A stretch of 64,000 nucleotides of DNA from Paenibacillus sophorae (GTDB taxonomy: Bacteria > Bacillota > Bacilli > Paenibacillales > Paenibacillaceae). A program made the position numbers and the translations under genes. Below, piece by piece: positions 41,812 to 50,267 of the stretch. Each line of letters starts with the position of its first letter. Position 1 is the first letter of the stretch. The notes beneath the pieces were generated by a model. It was not told the DNA's origin. It was given only the letters and a program-made list of their open reading frames with translations, and ran no database searches. The DNA lies in contig NZ_CP076607.1 of the NCBI RefSeq assembly GCF_018966525.1, positions 5,580,001 to 5,644,000 on the forward strand, given 5' to 3'.

Positions 41812-42951
41812 ATGAAGATCACATTTATTGAACCGACACCGAGTCCGCATACGATGAAGCTTCATCTGGATGAAAGTCTGGAGCCGGGAATACGCCGAAC
41901 CTATACCCTGGAAAATCAGCACGCTGCGCCGGCCTGGGCGCGTGAGATGCTGACCATTCCGGGGGTGGAAAGTGTCTTTCATACCGCCGACTTCGCGGCG
42001 CTGGAGCGGAGGCCCTCTGCGGACTGGGCGGAGATATTCCGGGAGCTGCAGTCCCGCTTCGGCGGCGAAGCTGCCGGAGCGCAGGACTGGACGCTTACGG
42101 ACGAGAATGCCGGCGCGCATTTCGGCGAGGCGCAGGTGTTCGTCCAAATGTTCCGCGCCATTCCGATGCAGATCCGGGTAAAGAGCGGAGCGCGTGAGGA
42201 ACGCATCGCGCTGTCGCCGCGGTTCACCGAGGCGGTGACGGATGTTGCTAGCGCGGTCCTGATCAAAGAGCGCAAGCTGACGGATTACGGCGTCCGCTAC
42301 GGTGAGCTGCCCGAGATCGCGCGCGAAGTCGAGCAGGAACTGGAGGCCGCCTATCCGCAGGAGCGTCTTGATTCGCTGGTGCAGCAGGCTATCGCACATG
42401 GGGCGGCCGGCGGCGAATTCATCGAGCAGCGCAGCAAGCGCGGTCAGGACGAACTGCTGCGCGACCTTACGAGCGAAAACTGGCGGGTACGCTACGCGGC
42501 GCTTGAAGATTTGACGCCTTCGCCCGAGCTGATCCCGCAAATATCAACGGCGCTGCGGGACCCGAAGCTGCTGATCCGCAGGCTGGCCGTCGTCTATCTG
42601 GGCGATCTGCGCACGCCCGAAGCGCAGGAACTGCTGTACGAGGCAATGAGTGACAAAGCTCCCGCCGTACGGCGCACCGCCGGCGATACATTGTCCGACA
42701 TCGGCGATCCCGCCGCCACGCCGGTCATGACCCGGGCGCTGAAGGACAGCAGCAAAATCGTCCGCTGGCGCGCCGCCCGATTTCTGTACGAGGTCGGCAC
42801 AGCTGAAGCACGCGGAGCGCTGGAAGCCGCGGTGAACGATCCCGAGTTCGAAGTCGGGCTCCAGGCGCGCATGGCGCTGGAACGTATTGAATCCGGCGAG
42901 GAAGCGGCCGGAACGGTCTGGCAGCAGATGGCAGGACGCGGACGCAGCTGA
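41812..42951 (+). CDS. CvfC-like conserved virulence factor C family protein (Nfu-N + HEAT repeats)
   Basis: This 379-residue protein begins MKITFIEPTPSPHTMKL, the Nfu/NifU N-terminal scaffold-type domain (residues about 1-85), with a middle domain to about 215. The last part consists of HEAT repeats, e.g. WRVRYAALEDLT, LLIRRLAVVYLGDLRTPEAQ and PAVRRTAGDTLSDIGDPAAT. It matches the conserved virulence factor C family (YpgR in B. subtilis). The role in non-pathogens is unknown. AAGGAGG precedes the ATG. It is followed by a strong terminator. Confidence 0.88.
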   Translation: MKITFIEPTPSPHTMKLHLDESLEPGIRRTYTLENQHAAPAWAREMLTIPGVESVFHTADFAALERRPSADWAEIFRELQSRFGGEAAGAQDWTLTDENAGAHFGEAQVFVQMFRAIPMQIRVKSGAREERIALSPRFTEAVTDVASAVLIKERKLTDYGVRYGELPEIAREVEQELEAAYPQERLDSLVQQAIAHGAAGGEFIEQRSKRGQDELLRDLTSENWRVRYAALEDLTPSPELIPQISTALRDPKLLIRRLAVVYLGDLRTPEAQELLYEAMSDKAPAVRRTAGDTLSDIGDPAATPVMTRALKDSSKIVRWRAARFLYEVGTAEARGALEAAVNDPEFEVGLQARMALERIESGEEAAGTVWQQMAGRGRS

Positions 42952-43019
42952 GGCTGCGGCATATATAACGGCATCTTTGATTACTTCCCGGACGCGCGCC
43001 GGTTCCGCAAGAGTAGATC

Positions 43020-43045
43020 ATGCCGCTGACGGAATGCGGCATGAC
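43020..43045. other. Stable hairpin in the cvfC downstream region
   Basis: CATGCCGC pairs with GCGGCATG around a 9-base loop. No T tract follows, so it may protect the cvfC transcript end rather than terminate. The true terminator is at 43092-43139. Confidence 0.4.
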
Positions 43046-43091
43046 TCGGCTTCCGGAGTGACACAGGCACATTCGGCCCATTTTTACGAAC

Positions 43092-43139
43092 AAAGATCGC
43101 CCTCCGCCGTTCTTTCGAACGGATGGAAGAGCGATCTTT
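43092..43139. terminator. Bidirectional terminator between cvfC and the transglutaminase-like gene
   Basis: AAAGATCGC pairs with GCGATCTTT, with an inner CCGTTC/GAACGG hairpin, and T residues follow. It ends just before the 43155 stop of the convergent gene. Confidence 0.8.
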
Positions 43140-43154
43140 TTCACGACACCGGCA

Positions 43155-44279
43155 TTACCGCCAGTAGAGCTCCACTTTTAAATCCCCCGTATCGTCAAAC
43201 AAGGATGTCTTATAGCTCAAGCCCTTAAAGCCCGTCTCGTACAGCTGCTGCAGGTCGCTTACCAGACTGCTCTCGCTTCCATCATAACGGAACAGCAGCG
43301 AAGCTTCTCCCTTCTTCCGCGCCTGCTGCGCCAATGCGGTCAGCTCAGCCGCGTTATCGACGATTCCGCTCTCTTCGTACAGGTCGTACCGGAGCTCCTT
43401 CTGCAGCTTCTGATAGGCCGCCTGCTTCTTTCCTTTGAGGCTGGCCAGTTCACTGAGCGTACGGGAGTATTCCACAGCCGCAGCCGGATAGGAACGGGTC
43501 CAGGTATGGTCGCGGCGCATCTGGCTGTCTGTACGCAGATAGTAGGCCGTGCTGACGGCCCCCGCTTTATCCGGAGAGGGATCGTCCCAAGTCGTATCCA
43601 GATGGTACCAGCGTCCGCTCAGCTGAACCAGATTCCACGCGTGCGATTGGCCCGAGCCGTCCTGCCACGCGGTGCCTTCCACGATTTTATTCGGAATTCC
43701 CGCGCCCTTCAGCAGCTTATAAGTCAGCAAGGAATAGCCCTGGCATACGGCGCTGCCGCTTTTCAGCCCTTCGTACGCCGTATATTTTGTGTAGGTCGTG
43801 TCATATTTCAGGTTCAGCACCACCCAATCGTGGACCGCCTTTACCTTTTCATCGCCCGTCATCCCCGGCGCTATAATTTTGTTCAAAATCATCTTGACCT
43901 GCCCGTTTACATAAGCCGTCTGCTGAAGCGACTCACGGTAGGTAAGCTTGACGCTTACCGCCGCCGAGCGGGAACCGCCCCGGTAGGAAAAGCTGTAGCT
44001 GTTCACAATGTAGTTCAGGTAAGGATCGTTCGACATCGCCTGATCCAGCGCGGTTTGCAGCTGCGGCTTCAAGCGTGAGGTATTTCCTTCATATGTAAAA
44101 GCAACACTCTCTTTGCGGTTATTCATCGCAGTGGTCAGCTGCTGGGTCATATCGCTGACGGAACTCACTGGGGTTCCCTTCGTCGCGGCGTAGGCATAAT
44201 CCATCCCCCAATACACAGCCGGCGGCACAGCGGCGGCAACCAGCATGCCCAAAACAATCGCCTTCGTCATCTTACCCAT
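43155..44279 (-). CDS. Transglutaminase-like cysteine protein, exported
   Basis: This 374-residue protein has an N-terminal membrane anchor or signal peptide (residues about 4-30, GMLVAAAVPPAVYWGM). The transglutaminase-like core (about 140-240) has Cys in SAVCQGYSLLTYKLL, His in GQSHAWNLVQL and Asp in WYHLDTTWDDP, the complete catalytic triad. It is related to the cyk3-type group seen in Bacillota. It acts outside the cell or at the membrane. ATG 44279 is used because AAGGGGG is upstream; the frame extends to 44318. Confidence 0.85.
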   Translation of the reverse strand: MGKMTKAIVLGMLVAAAVPPAVYWGMDYAYAATKGTPVSSVSDMTQQLTTAMNNRKESVAFTYEGNTSRLKPQLQTALDQAMSNDPYLNYIVNSYSFSYRGGSRSAAVSVKLTYRESLQQTAYVNGQVKMILNKIIAPGMTGDEKVKAVHDWVVLNLKYDTTYTKYTAYEGLKSGSAVCQGYSLLTYKLLKGAGIPNKIVEGTAWQDGSGQSHAWNLVQLSGRWYHLDTTWDDPSPDKAGAVSTAYYLRTDSQMRRDHTWTRSYPAAAVEYSRTLSELASLKGKKQAAYQKLQKELRYDLYEESGIVDNAAELTALAQQARKKGEASLLFRYDGSESSLVSDLQQLYETGFKGLSYKTSLFDDTGDLKVELYWR

Positions 44280-44659
44280 TCTTGCTTTAGCCCCCTTGGC
44301 GCGAGTTTGCCTGATCAACGGTTGAGTTTCTTATTTACACTTCCATATATTAAATGCGTCCATCATGATTTCCAATACTTCTTAAGTGCTAAAATTCACA
44401 AACAATACGCCTTTATTTCTCTATTATCGGTTAGGAATAATATTTCCATAAGTACCTCAAATGTACTGAACATACTGAACGGCGCTTCGCATCTCGCGGA
44501 CCTAAGGTGAACGTGCTACATTAAATATACAATCGAATTTAGTGAAATATATTGAAAGTATTGTGTATGTCGTCCAGATGGTGCTATCCATCCTTGGCAT
44601 CCTTTGAAAGCGCTAGCCTTAACAGTGCTTATATCGAACGAAAAATGGAGTGAGCCTTC
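44280..44659. other. AT-rich intergenic region
   Basis: This 380-base region upstream of the transglutaminase-like gene and the small membrane protein gene contains no convincing gene. It holds a candidate cre site (44605-44618). Confidence 0.5.
44605..44618 (+). promoter_or_regulatory. Candidate CcpA (cre) site
   Basis: TGAAAGCGCTAGCC matches the 14-base catabolite-responsive element TGWAANCGNTNWCA except at two positions. It lies 42 bases upstream of the small membrane protein start codon. One such match in 64 kb could be chance. Confidence 0.35.
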
Positions 44660-44860
44660 ATGACCTATGTGGATACTTCCGATGTTTCGGCCCGGATGTT
44701 CATCACCGTACTGCTGTTTCTGCTCATCATCGCACCTATGATCAGTCTCGGCGTGCTGCGTATGTTCCAGTCCAGAAAAAAGGCGGGTCTCATGCTAATC
44801 GGCGGCGGTATCGCCGTGTACGCGGTATTTCAGATCGCAATGTCCCTCATACCGGCCTAG
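44660..44860 (+). CDS. Small two-helix membrane protein
   Basis: This 66-residue protein has two membrane helices (residues about 13-33 and 43-62) separated by a basic turn (FQSRKKAG). It is preceded by a good ribosome site (TGGAGTG). I do not recognise the family. No operon partner is seen; it is followed by a convergent terminator. Confidence 0.7.
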   Translation: MTYVDTSDVSARMFITVLLFLLIIAPMISLGVLRMFQSRKKAGLMLIGGGIAVYAVFQIAMSLIPA

Positions 44861-44891
44861 CCGCACTTCGTCTCCCGCTTCACCTCCAATA

Positions 44892-44926
44892 CAAAAAGGA
44901 CGCCTCCGCTCCCGGAGACGCCCTTT
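44892..44926 (-). terminator. Terminator of the glutaredoxin gene
   Basis: On the minus strand GGGCGTCTCCG pairs with CGGAGGCGTCC, including wobble pairs, followed by TTTTT. It lies 22 bases past the stop at 44948. Confidence 0.75.
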
Positions 44927-44947
44927 CCTTTGACCAATAGCTGTATA

Positions 44948-45184
44948 TTACTGCGCAGCCGCCAATATCTTGTCGAACTGCGTTTTGTTCATGCCGACGA
45001 TTTTATGTTCGCCGATCACGGTAATCGGAACAGCGCGCATGCCCATATCCCATACCTGCTGCGCGAACTCTTCGTTCTGCTCAATGTTGCGCTCCTCGAA
45101 AGAAACTCCCTTCTCATTCAAAAAGCTCTTGACCTGACGGCAGTGCGGACAGTTGGTCGATGTATATACCACAACATTTTCCAT
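44948..45184 (-). CDS. Glutaredoxin-like protein (CPHC)
   Basis: This 78-residue protein begins MENVVVYTSTNCPHCRQVKS with the dithiol motif CPHC and has the cis-proline loop MRAVPITVIGEHK. Its length and form match the NrdH-type redoxin family. It could be reduced by the thioredoxin reductase encoded just upstream on the same strand (62-base gap, own ribosome site). Confidence 0.9.
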   Translation of the reverse strand: MENVVVYTSTNCPHCRQVKSFLNEKGVSFEERNIEQNEEFAQQVWDMGMRAVPITVIGEHKIVGMNKTQFDKILAAAQ

Positions 45185-45246
45185 AGTTGATTCCCTCCTA
45201 GTAATTTTTGCTTAATATTATACCACCTGCGGCGTTTCGATGAAAC

Positions 45247-46191
45247 TTACAGCACTACCGCGCTATGCTCCAGGCTCTCAATGTATTTCTCAGCGTCCAT
45301 TGCTGCCTTGCAGCCGCTTCCTGCCGCCGTAATCGCCTGTCTGTACCGGGTATCCTGAACATCGCCGCAGGCGAATACGCCCGGAATGTTCGTCTCGGAA
45401 GTGCCCGGATTCGTTACGATATAACCGCTGGCATCGATGGTAATCTGACCGCCGAGGAAAGCCGTATTCGGGTGATGGCCGATCGCCACGAACACGCCGT
45501 TTGCTTCAATTACTTCTTCTTCGCCGGTCTCGTTGTTCAGCACCTTCAGCCCGGTAACGCCGTTATCGCCCGCGATCACTTCAAGCGGTGTACGGTTCAG
45601 CGCCCATTCCACTTTCGCGTTGTCGCGCACCCGATCCTGCATAATCTTGGAAGCGCGCAGTTCATCCCGGCGATGCACCAGTGTCACCTTCGAGGCGAAG
45701 CGGGTCAGGAAGCCGGCTTCCTCCAGCGCCGAATCCCCGCCGCCCACAACGATAATCTCCTTGTTCCGGAAGAAAAAGCCGTCGCAGGTCGCGCAGGTGC
45801 TGACGCCCCGGCCCACATTATCCTGCTCTCCCGGAATGCCCAGATACTTCGCTGTAGCTCCGGTGGAAATGATCAGCGTATCGGTCTCAAGCGTGCCCAT
45901 ATCTTCAACGTTCAGCTTGAACGGACGCTCTCCCAGCTCCACGCTGTTCACCCAGCCGGTAACGAATTTCGCTCCAAAACGCTCCGCCTGCGCGCGCATA
46001 TTGTCCATCAGCTCCGAACCCAGGATTCCTTCCGGGAATCCCGGGAAGTTCTCGATCTCCGTGGTCGTGGTAAGCTGGCCTCCCGGCTGCGGGCCTTCAA
46101 TAACCAGCGGATTCATATTGGCCCGGGCCAAATAGATAGCGGCAGTCAGACCCGCAGGTCCGGTACCGACAATAATGGATTTATACATCAT
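45247..46191 (-). CDS. trxB: Thioredoxin reductase
   Basis: This 314-residue flavoprotein transfers electrons from NADPH to thioredoxin. The FAD site is SIIVGTGPAGLTAAIYL, the redox cysteines are STCATCDGFFF (about residues 134-137), the NADPH site VVGGGDSALEEA and the C-terminal FAD site GVFACGDVQD. Length matches low-molecular-weight TrxR. The promoter has a perfect TTGACA, a CATAAT -10 and an operator-like palindrome. Start at ATG 46191 behind GAGGAGG; a second ATG follows at once. Confidence 0.95.
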   Translation of the reverse strand: MMYKSIIVGTGPAGLTAAIYLARANMNPLVIEGPQPGGQLTTTTEIENFPGFPEGILGSELMDNMRAQAERFGAKFVTGWVNSVELGERPFKLNVEDMGTLETDTLIISTGATAKYLGIPGEQDNVGRGVSTCATCDGFFFRNKEIIVVGGGDSALEEAGFLTRFASKVTLVHRRDELRASKIMQDRVRDNAKVEWALNRTPLEVIAGDNGVTGLKVLNNETGEEEVIEANGVFVAIGHHPNTAFLGGQITIDASGYIVTNPGTSETNIPGVFACGDVQDTRYRQAITAAGSGCKAAMDAEKYIESLEHSAVVL

Positions 46192-46233
46192 AATATCCTC
46201 CTCGTAATGGACTGAACATATGTGAAATCTTAA

Positions 46234-46248
46234 TTAGAATTATTCTAA
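46234..46248. promoter_or_regulatory. PerR/Fur-type 7-1-7 palindrome at the trxB transcription start
   Basis: TTAGAAT-T-ATTCTAA is a perfect 7-1-7 palindrome and matches the PerR box TTATAATNATTATAA at 12 of 14 positions. It lies 10-24 bases downstream of the CATAAT -10 element, that is around the transcription start. A further TGAAAT/ATTTCA pair flanks it. Confidence 0.55.
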
Positions 46249-46257
46249 AGTAATTTC

Positions 46258-46286
46258 ATTATGCTCGACTAGGATGAAAATGTCAA
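46258..46286 (-). promoter_or_regulatory. Sigma-A promoter of trxB
   Basis: On the minus strand TTGACA (46281-46286), 17 bases, and CATAAT (46258-46263). The expected start site falls near 46251. Confidence 0.75.
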
Positions 46287-46363
46287 TATGCCAGACTCCA
46301 TAGTTCGAGGACTATTTTGTGAACAATTTAATTTTTAAAAACTTTTAGTAAAATGCGTTCCGA

Positions 46364-48415
46364 TCATCGCAGCAGCCGTAATCCGTTCAGAATCACGAGA
46401 ATAGTGCTGCCTTCATGGCCGACGACGCCGAAGGGGAGTGCGATTCCCTTAATAAAATTGCTTAAGATGAGCACTGCAATGACGCTTACGGCAAAAATCA
46501 TATTCTGCTTCACAATCCGCTGGCAGCGGCGGGCGAGCGAAATGGTCGAAGCAATCTCCCCGATATTGTCGTTCATCAGCACCACATCGGCGACTTCAAG
46601 CGCCGCGCCGCTGCCCTTCATGCCCATTCCCATGCCTACCGTCGCCTGCGCGAGCGCGGGCGCATCGTTGACGCCATCGCCGACCATGATCGTATGGCCG
46701 TACTGCTCCCGCAGCGAGGCGATATGCTTCACTTTGTCTTCCGGGAGCAGGTCGGAAAAGACGAGATCTACCCCCGTCTTCGCACCGATGGCCTGCGCCG
46801 TGGCTGCCCGGTCCCCGGTCAGCATCGCCACCTTAATGCCCAGCTCCTGCAGCTTCCGCACCGCGTCCTCTGCCTCCGGGCGCACCGTATCCTGAAGAGC
46901 GATCATGCCCGCCACTATATCTCCGTCTAGAATAACGGATACGGTCTTGCCGTCTTTTTCCAGGCTTGTGCGCTGTTCTCTCCAGAACGCCAGATTCTCG
47001 CCGCGCAGTGCTGCCGGTGCGCCGTCTGTCATGCTGCTGTCAGACCCGGCTCCGTCAGCGTTGGCGGTTTCCGCTGCTGTCTCCGCGCCATGAGCCGGAA
47101 ATTTGCCATCATCCAAAATATTGGATTTGCCGATCCTCCACAGCTTGCCGTTCACCCTGCCTTCCACTCCCCAGCCGGTCAAGGAACGGGAATCCTGCAC
47201 ACTCCACAGCTCCAGGCATTCGTCTTCGGCTTTGCGGACAATCGCTTCGGCCAGCGGATGACGCGACATACTCTCAATCGAGGCACTCACCGTCAGCAGC
47301 TCAAGCCGGTTATGTCCTTCGCCAGCGATGAAATCGGTGACCTCCGGCGTCCCTGCCGTCAAGGTTCCCGTCTTGTCAAAGGCGACGACGGCGGTGCGCG
47401 CCATATTTTCCAGATGCGCTCCGCCCTTGAACAGAATGCCTTTGCGCGCGCTCTTGGAAATCGCGGACAGCATCGCGGGCATGATGGACGATACCAGGGC
47501 GCATGGAGAGGCGACAACGAGGAAGACCATCGCTTTATAGAACGTAGCGCCCCAAGACCAGCCCAGCGCAAATGGAGGCAGGAAAACGAGAAGCAGCGTC
47601 AGGACGACCACAGCCCGGGCATAAATCGCCTCGAACCGCTTGATAAAGCGCTGGGATTCCGGAACCTCGGCTTCAGCGTCCTCCACCATTTTGACGATTT
47701 TGGCAAACAGCGAGTTCTCTGCTGATTTCGTCACCTCAATGTACAGGGCGCCTTCACCGTTCAGCGTACCCGCGAATACTTCATCCCCGTAAACCTTCTC
47801 CACCGGCACCGATTCGCCGGTAATCGAGGCCTGATCGACCGACGATTCCCCCCGGTACACGGTTCCGTCGGCGGGAATCAGCTCGCCTGGACGCACCAGC
47901 AGCAGATCGCCGATGGTCAGCTCGTCGATCGCCACCTCATTCATGGCTCCCTTGTCGATGCGCAGCGCCGTCGCCGGCTTGAGCGCCATCAGTGAAGAGA
48001 TGTCCTTGCGGCTGCGGTCCATCGTATAGCTCTCCAGCGCTCCGCTGAGCGCAAAAATAAAGATCAGCATCGCTCCTTCGTTCCAATAGCCGATTGACGC
48101 CGCGCCAAGCGCCGCCGCGATCATGAGCAGGTTGACATCAAGATCATGTTCCTTGACGAGTGTCTCCACTCCCTCTTTGGCTTTGATCCACCCTCCGACC
48201 GTATACGCGGCAGCATAGACGACGACCGACAGCACCGGCAGCCAGCCGCTTAGTCCCCAGGCCAGAAGCATAAGCAGCCCGCTTCCAAGCGCAGCCTGCA
48301 TTTCCGTGTTTTGAATCATTTCTTTCGGATCGAACTTTCTTCCTTTGGGCGCTCCGGGTTTTTGGGCTTGCCCCTCATATGAAGAGATATGCGGCAGTTG
48401 TTTCGTAGCTTGCAT
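46364..48415 (-). CDS. P1B-4-type metal-exporting ATPase (PfeT/ZosA-like)
   Basis: This 683-residue P-type ATPase has the phosphorylation motif VAFDKTGTLTAGTP, the TGES loop ASITGESVPV, the nucleotide site HPLAEAIVRKAE and hinge MVGDGVNDAPALA. Its metal motif in the sixth helix is SPC (VVASPCALVSS), not CPC, and the last helix has HEGSTILVILNGLRLL. SPC with HEGST defines the P1B-4 group, which exports Fe(II), Co(II) or Zn(II); B. subtilis PfeT is one. No heavy-metal-binding domain is present at the N-terminus. ATG 48415 is preferred over the 50-codon extension. The Fur-like box upstream supports an iron role. Confidence 0.9.
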   Translation of the reverse strand: MQATKQLPHISSYEGQAQKPGAPKGRKFDPKEMIQNTEMQAALGSGLLMLLAWGLSGWLPVLSVVVYAAAYTVGGWIKAKEGVETLVKEHDLDVNLLMIAAALGAASIGYWNEGAMLIFIFALSGALESYTMDRSRKDISSLMALKPATALRIDKGAMNEVAIDELTIGDLLLVRPGELIPADGTVYRGESSVDQASITGESVPVEKVYGDEVFAGTLNGEGALYIEVTKSAENSLFAKIVKMVEDAEAEVPESQRFIKRFEAIYARAVVVLTLLLVFLPPFALGWSWGATFYKAMVFLVVASPCALVSSIMPAMLSAISKSARKGILFKGGAHLENMARTAVVAFDKTGTLTAGTPEVTDFIAGEGHNRLELLTVSASIESMSRHPLAEAIVRKAEDECLELWSVQDSRSLTGWGVEGRVNGKLWRIGKSNILDDGKFPAHGAETAAETANADGAGSDSSMTDGAPAALRGENLAFWREQRTSLEKDGKTVSVILDGDIVAGMIALQDTVRPEAEDAVRKLQELGIKVAMLTGDRAATAQAIGAKTGVDLVFSDLLPEDKVKHIASLREQYGHTIMVGDGVNDAPALAQATVGMGMGMKGSGAALEVADVVLMNDNIGEIASTISLARRCQRIVKQNMIFAVSVIAVLILSNFIKGIALPFGVVGHEGSTILVILNGLRLLR

Positions 48416-48535
48416 AGCAGACACCTTCCTAAAAGTTTGATGTTGGATCAGGTCCATGCGGACTGTTCTAAGACTTAATTTGAACTTCATCCCCAGCTGA
48501 TAATGAAAGCCATTCTTAGAGCCCTTAAAATGACA

Positions 48536-48566
48536 CATGCTGCCCCGGCTACGCCGGGACAGCATG
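48536..48566 (-). other. Stable hairpin in the leader of the metal ATPase mRNA
   Basis: CATGCTG (48536-48542) pairs with CAGCATG (48560-48566), and CCCGGC (48544-48549) with GCCGGG (48553-48558), around a 3-base loop and one mismatch. It lies about 121 bases before the start codon. Only TTTT follows on the minus strand, so it may be an attenuator or a stabilising element. Confidence 0.5.
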
Positions 48567-48572
48567 ATAAAT

Positions 48573-48591
48573 GAGAATGAAATTCATTGTT
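48573..48591. promoter_or_regulatory. Fur-like box in the metal ATPase promoter
   Basis: GAGAATGAAATTCATTGTT matches the 19-bp Fur consensus at 14 positions, and its core AATGAA-A-TTCATT is a perfect 6-1-6 palindrome. On the minus strand a weak promoter (TTGCAC, 16 bases, TACTAA) places it at the transcription start. TATAATTATAATATA about 50 bases further up includes a perfect TTATAAT PerR half site. Confidence 0.55.
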
Positions 48592-48818
48592 TTATTAGTA
48601 CAAAATGTTTTCCTTAGTGCAACATATAATTATAATATACCCCCATCCGCCGATTGTAAACCGGTAGACAAGCTTAATTTTTAACAAATTTTGGTGATCC
48701 GTGTTCTGTCTCGCTCCCGTCTGTCGATAACCCCCCCATCTGCATAACGTATGCTGCGCGCTATGAAGCCTGTTTTTTGGGGACGGCCATTATGGGGGGC
48801 CGTACCTACATATAATAC

Positions 48819-48853
48819 AAAGAGGGAGCGCCGATATGCAGCGCTCCCTCTTT
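48819..48853. terminator. Terminator of the PEP-utilising-like gene
   Basis: A 13-bp perfect stem (AAAGAGGGAGCGC with GCGCTCCCTCTTT, 9-base loop) and A/T flanks lie 128 bases past the stop at 48981. Confidence 0.85.
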
Positions 48854-48980
48854 ATTATTCCGGTGATTACCGGACATACTTCCCTGCCCGCTTGAGCAAT
48901 CGGCTTCGTCTCAAATTTCCCGTTTGCAGCGAATCAGCGTCTGGATCAAGTAACCGTAAAACCGCGTTTCTCTTGTGCCG

Positions 48981-49952
48981 TTACAGCCAGCCTGTAGCCG
49001 GGTCCGCGCTTTCGTGGCGGTCCATCCAGACCAGGCAGGCCGCCCGAAGCAGAGCCTCCGTCCGGTGTTCGGCGCCGCAAAAGATCCCGTTCAGGCCGAT
49101 CCGGTACAGATCAGCCAGCGCGGCCGCCGCCGAACCGCCAGCGGCGAGCACGACCGCCGCCGGCTTCACGCCCCGCACGGCGGCGAGAATGCCCTCCGCC
49201 GCGTAGACCAGGTCCGCGGCGGCGCTTTCCTCCGGCGCGGACCCGTCCGCTGCGCCGTCCAGCACGAGGAAATCGGCGATGCGCACGATTTCCTCAGCGG
49301 CGGCGGGACTGATACCGGGGGCGATCAGCGCCCCGATATGGCACGCCGCCGCGAAGCGGTGGCCGAGAGTCTGTTCGGCCACCGTCTCGATGAATTCGCG
49401 CGCAGCAGCGAATTCATGCGCGCTGGCGGGATGGGGCGCCAGCAGATCCAGGCGGCAGTCGCCGCCCTCGCGCTGCCGCTCCGCCAGCGCGTTAAAAAGC
49501 GCTTCCAATAATATGTCCTGAAGCTCGGCCAGCCGATCAGGGCGGGAGTCAAGCTCCGGAACGGCCGGCAGGCTGACCGCGGCCCACTCTCCGTCCGCCG
49601 ATCCCAGCAGCGCGGCCGATTCGTCGCGCAGCCGGTAATAAATCCGGCGCAGCGCCAGATCCGCCTCCTGTCCATCCCCGGATGCAAGCCAGGCGGCAAA
49701 GAGCGGGTCCGCCTGTTTCAGCCAGTCTTCACTTCTGACCAGGCAAGGTCCAGCCGCAGTGGTGCCCGGTTCGCGGACAGACAGACGGTTCTCGCGGCCT
49801 TCCGGCAGCACTAGAAAAGCCGGACGCAACACTCGGGAAGAACCAAGCAGATACAGGCTTTCCGTATCTGCCGGTTTTTCCGCCGCCGTTCCGGATGAAA
49901 ACGGATATTCTCTGCCAGTCCTTACGTTATCCTGCCCAAGTTTATCCCTCAT
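48981..49952 (-). CDS. Degenerate PEP-utilising enzyme (EI/PPDK C-domain)-like protein
   Basis: This 323-residue protein is not a close match to any named family. A segment FAAACHIGALIAPGISPAA, then EEIVRIADFLVLDGA, resembles the TIM barrel of PtsI/PPDK (there IGxMIEVP and ADFFSIGTNDL). AAGGSAAAALADLYRIGLNG resembles the end of that barrel. The catalytic residues (GTNDLTQ and the active cysteine segment) are missing. So I read it as a non-catalytic or decayed relative. GC-rich, alanine-rich coding. ATG 49952 follows AAAGGTGG; the frame continues to a GTG at 49964. Confidence 0.55.
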   Translation of the reverse strand: MRDKLGQDNVRTGREYPFSSGTAAEKPADTESLYLLGSSRVLRPAFLVLPEGRENRLSVREPGTTAAGPCLVRSEDWLKQADPLFAAWLASGDGQEADLALRRIYYRLRDESAALLGSADGEWAAVSLPAVPELDSRPDRLAELQDILLEALFNALAERQREGGDCRLDLLAPHPASAHEFAAAREFIETVAEQTLGHRFAAACHIGALIAPGISPAAAEEIVRIADFLVLDGAADGSAPEESAAADLVYAAEGILAAVRGVKPAAVVLAAGGSAAAALADLYRIGLNGIFCGAEHRTEALLRAACLVWMDRHESADPATGWL

Positions 49953-50267
49953 CTTCGCACCCACCTTTTTCGGTTATGAGTTGCCGCCGGACGCTTCCTG
50001 CTCATACTTCCCGCCGGTTGTTATTTTACGGCCTCTCTAATGCATACGGAGGCGGGTCATGAAATATGCGGGTACGGGCTTCCCTTTATACAAGAGAATG
50101 CTTCCCTCCTCAGCAGCTTCCTCCCGGCTCCCAAGCCGGAAAGAACTCAAGGGCGGCGCGGACGCGCCATGCCGGGCAGTAACATCCGCGCCGTACGCGC
50201 TTAACGATTGCCGGATGTTGAAGATATAGCCCGGCTGTATGACAGCCGGGCGGTTAAGAGACGGACC
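49953..50267. other. Intergenic region with a hairpin
   Basis: No supported gene. A perfect hairpin GCCCGGCTGT/ACAGCCGGGC (50229-50251) lies just past the metY stop codon but without a T tract; it may act as the metY 3' end. Confidence 0.45.

Larger units (their letters stand above)
48416..48980. other. Intergenic control region of the metal ATPase and the next gene
   Basis: It contains the Fur-like box, an AT-rich PerR-like half site, a stable hairpin (48536-48566) and a terminator (48819-48853). No gene was found here. Confidence 0.6.

Noticed and set aside
45265..46215. 316-codon + strand frame opposite trxB
   Set aside because: Antisense shadow of a certain gene.
50059..50229. 56-codon + strand frame starting behind a good GGAGG site, antisense-free gap before metY
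   Set aside because: The product has no hydrophobic or secondary-structure pattern and looks like random translation; the ribosome site alone is not enough.
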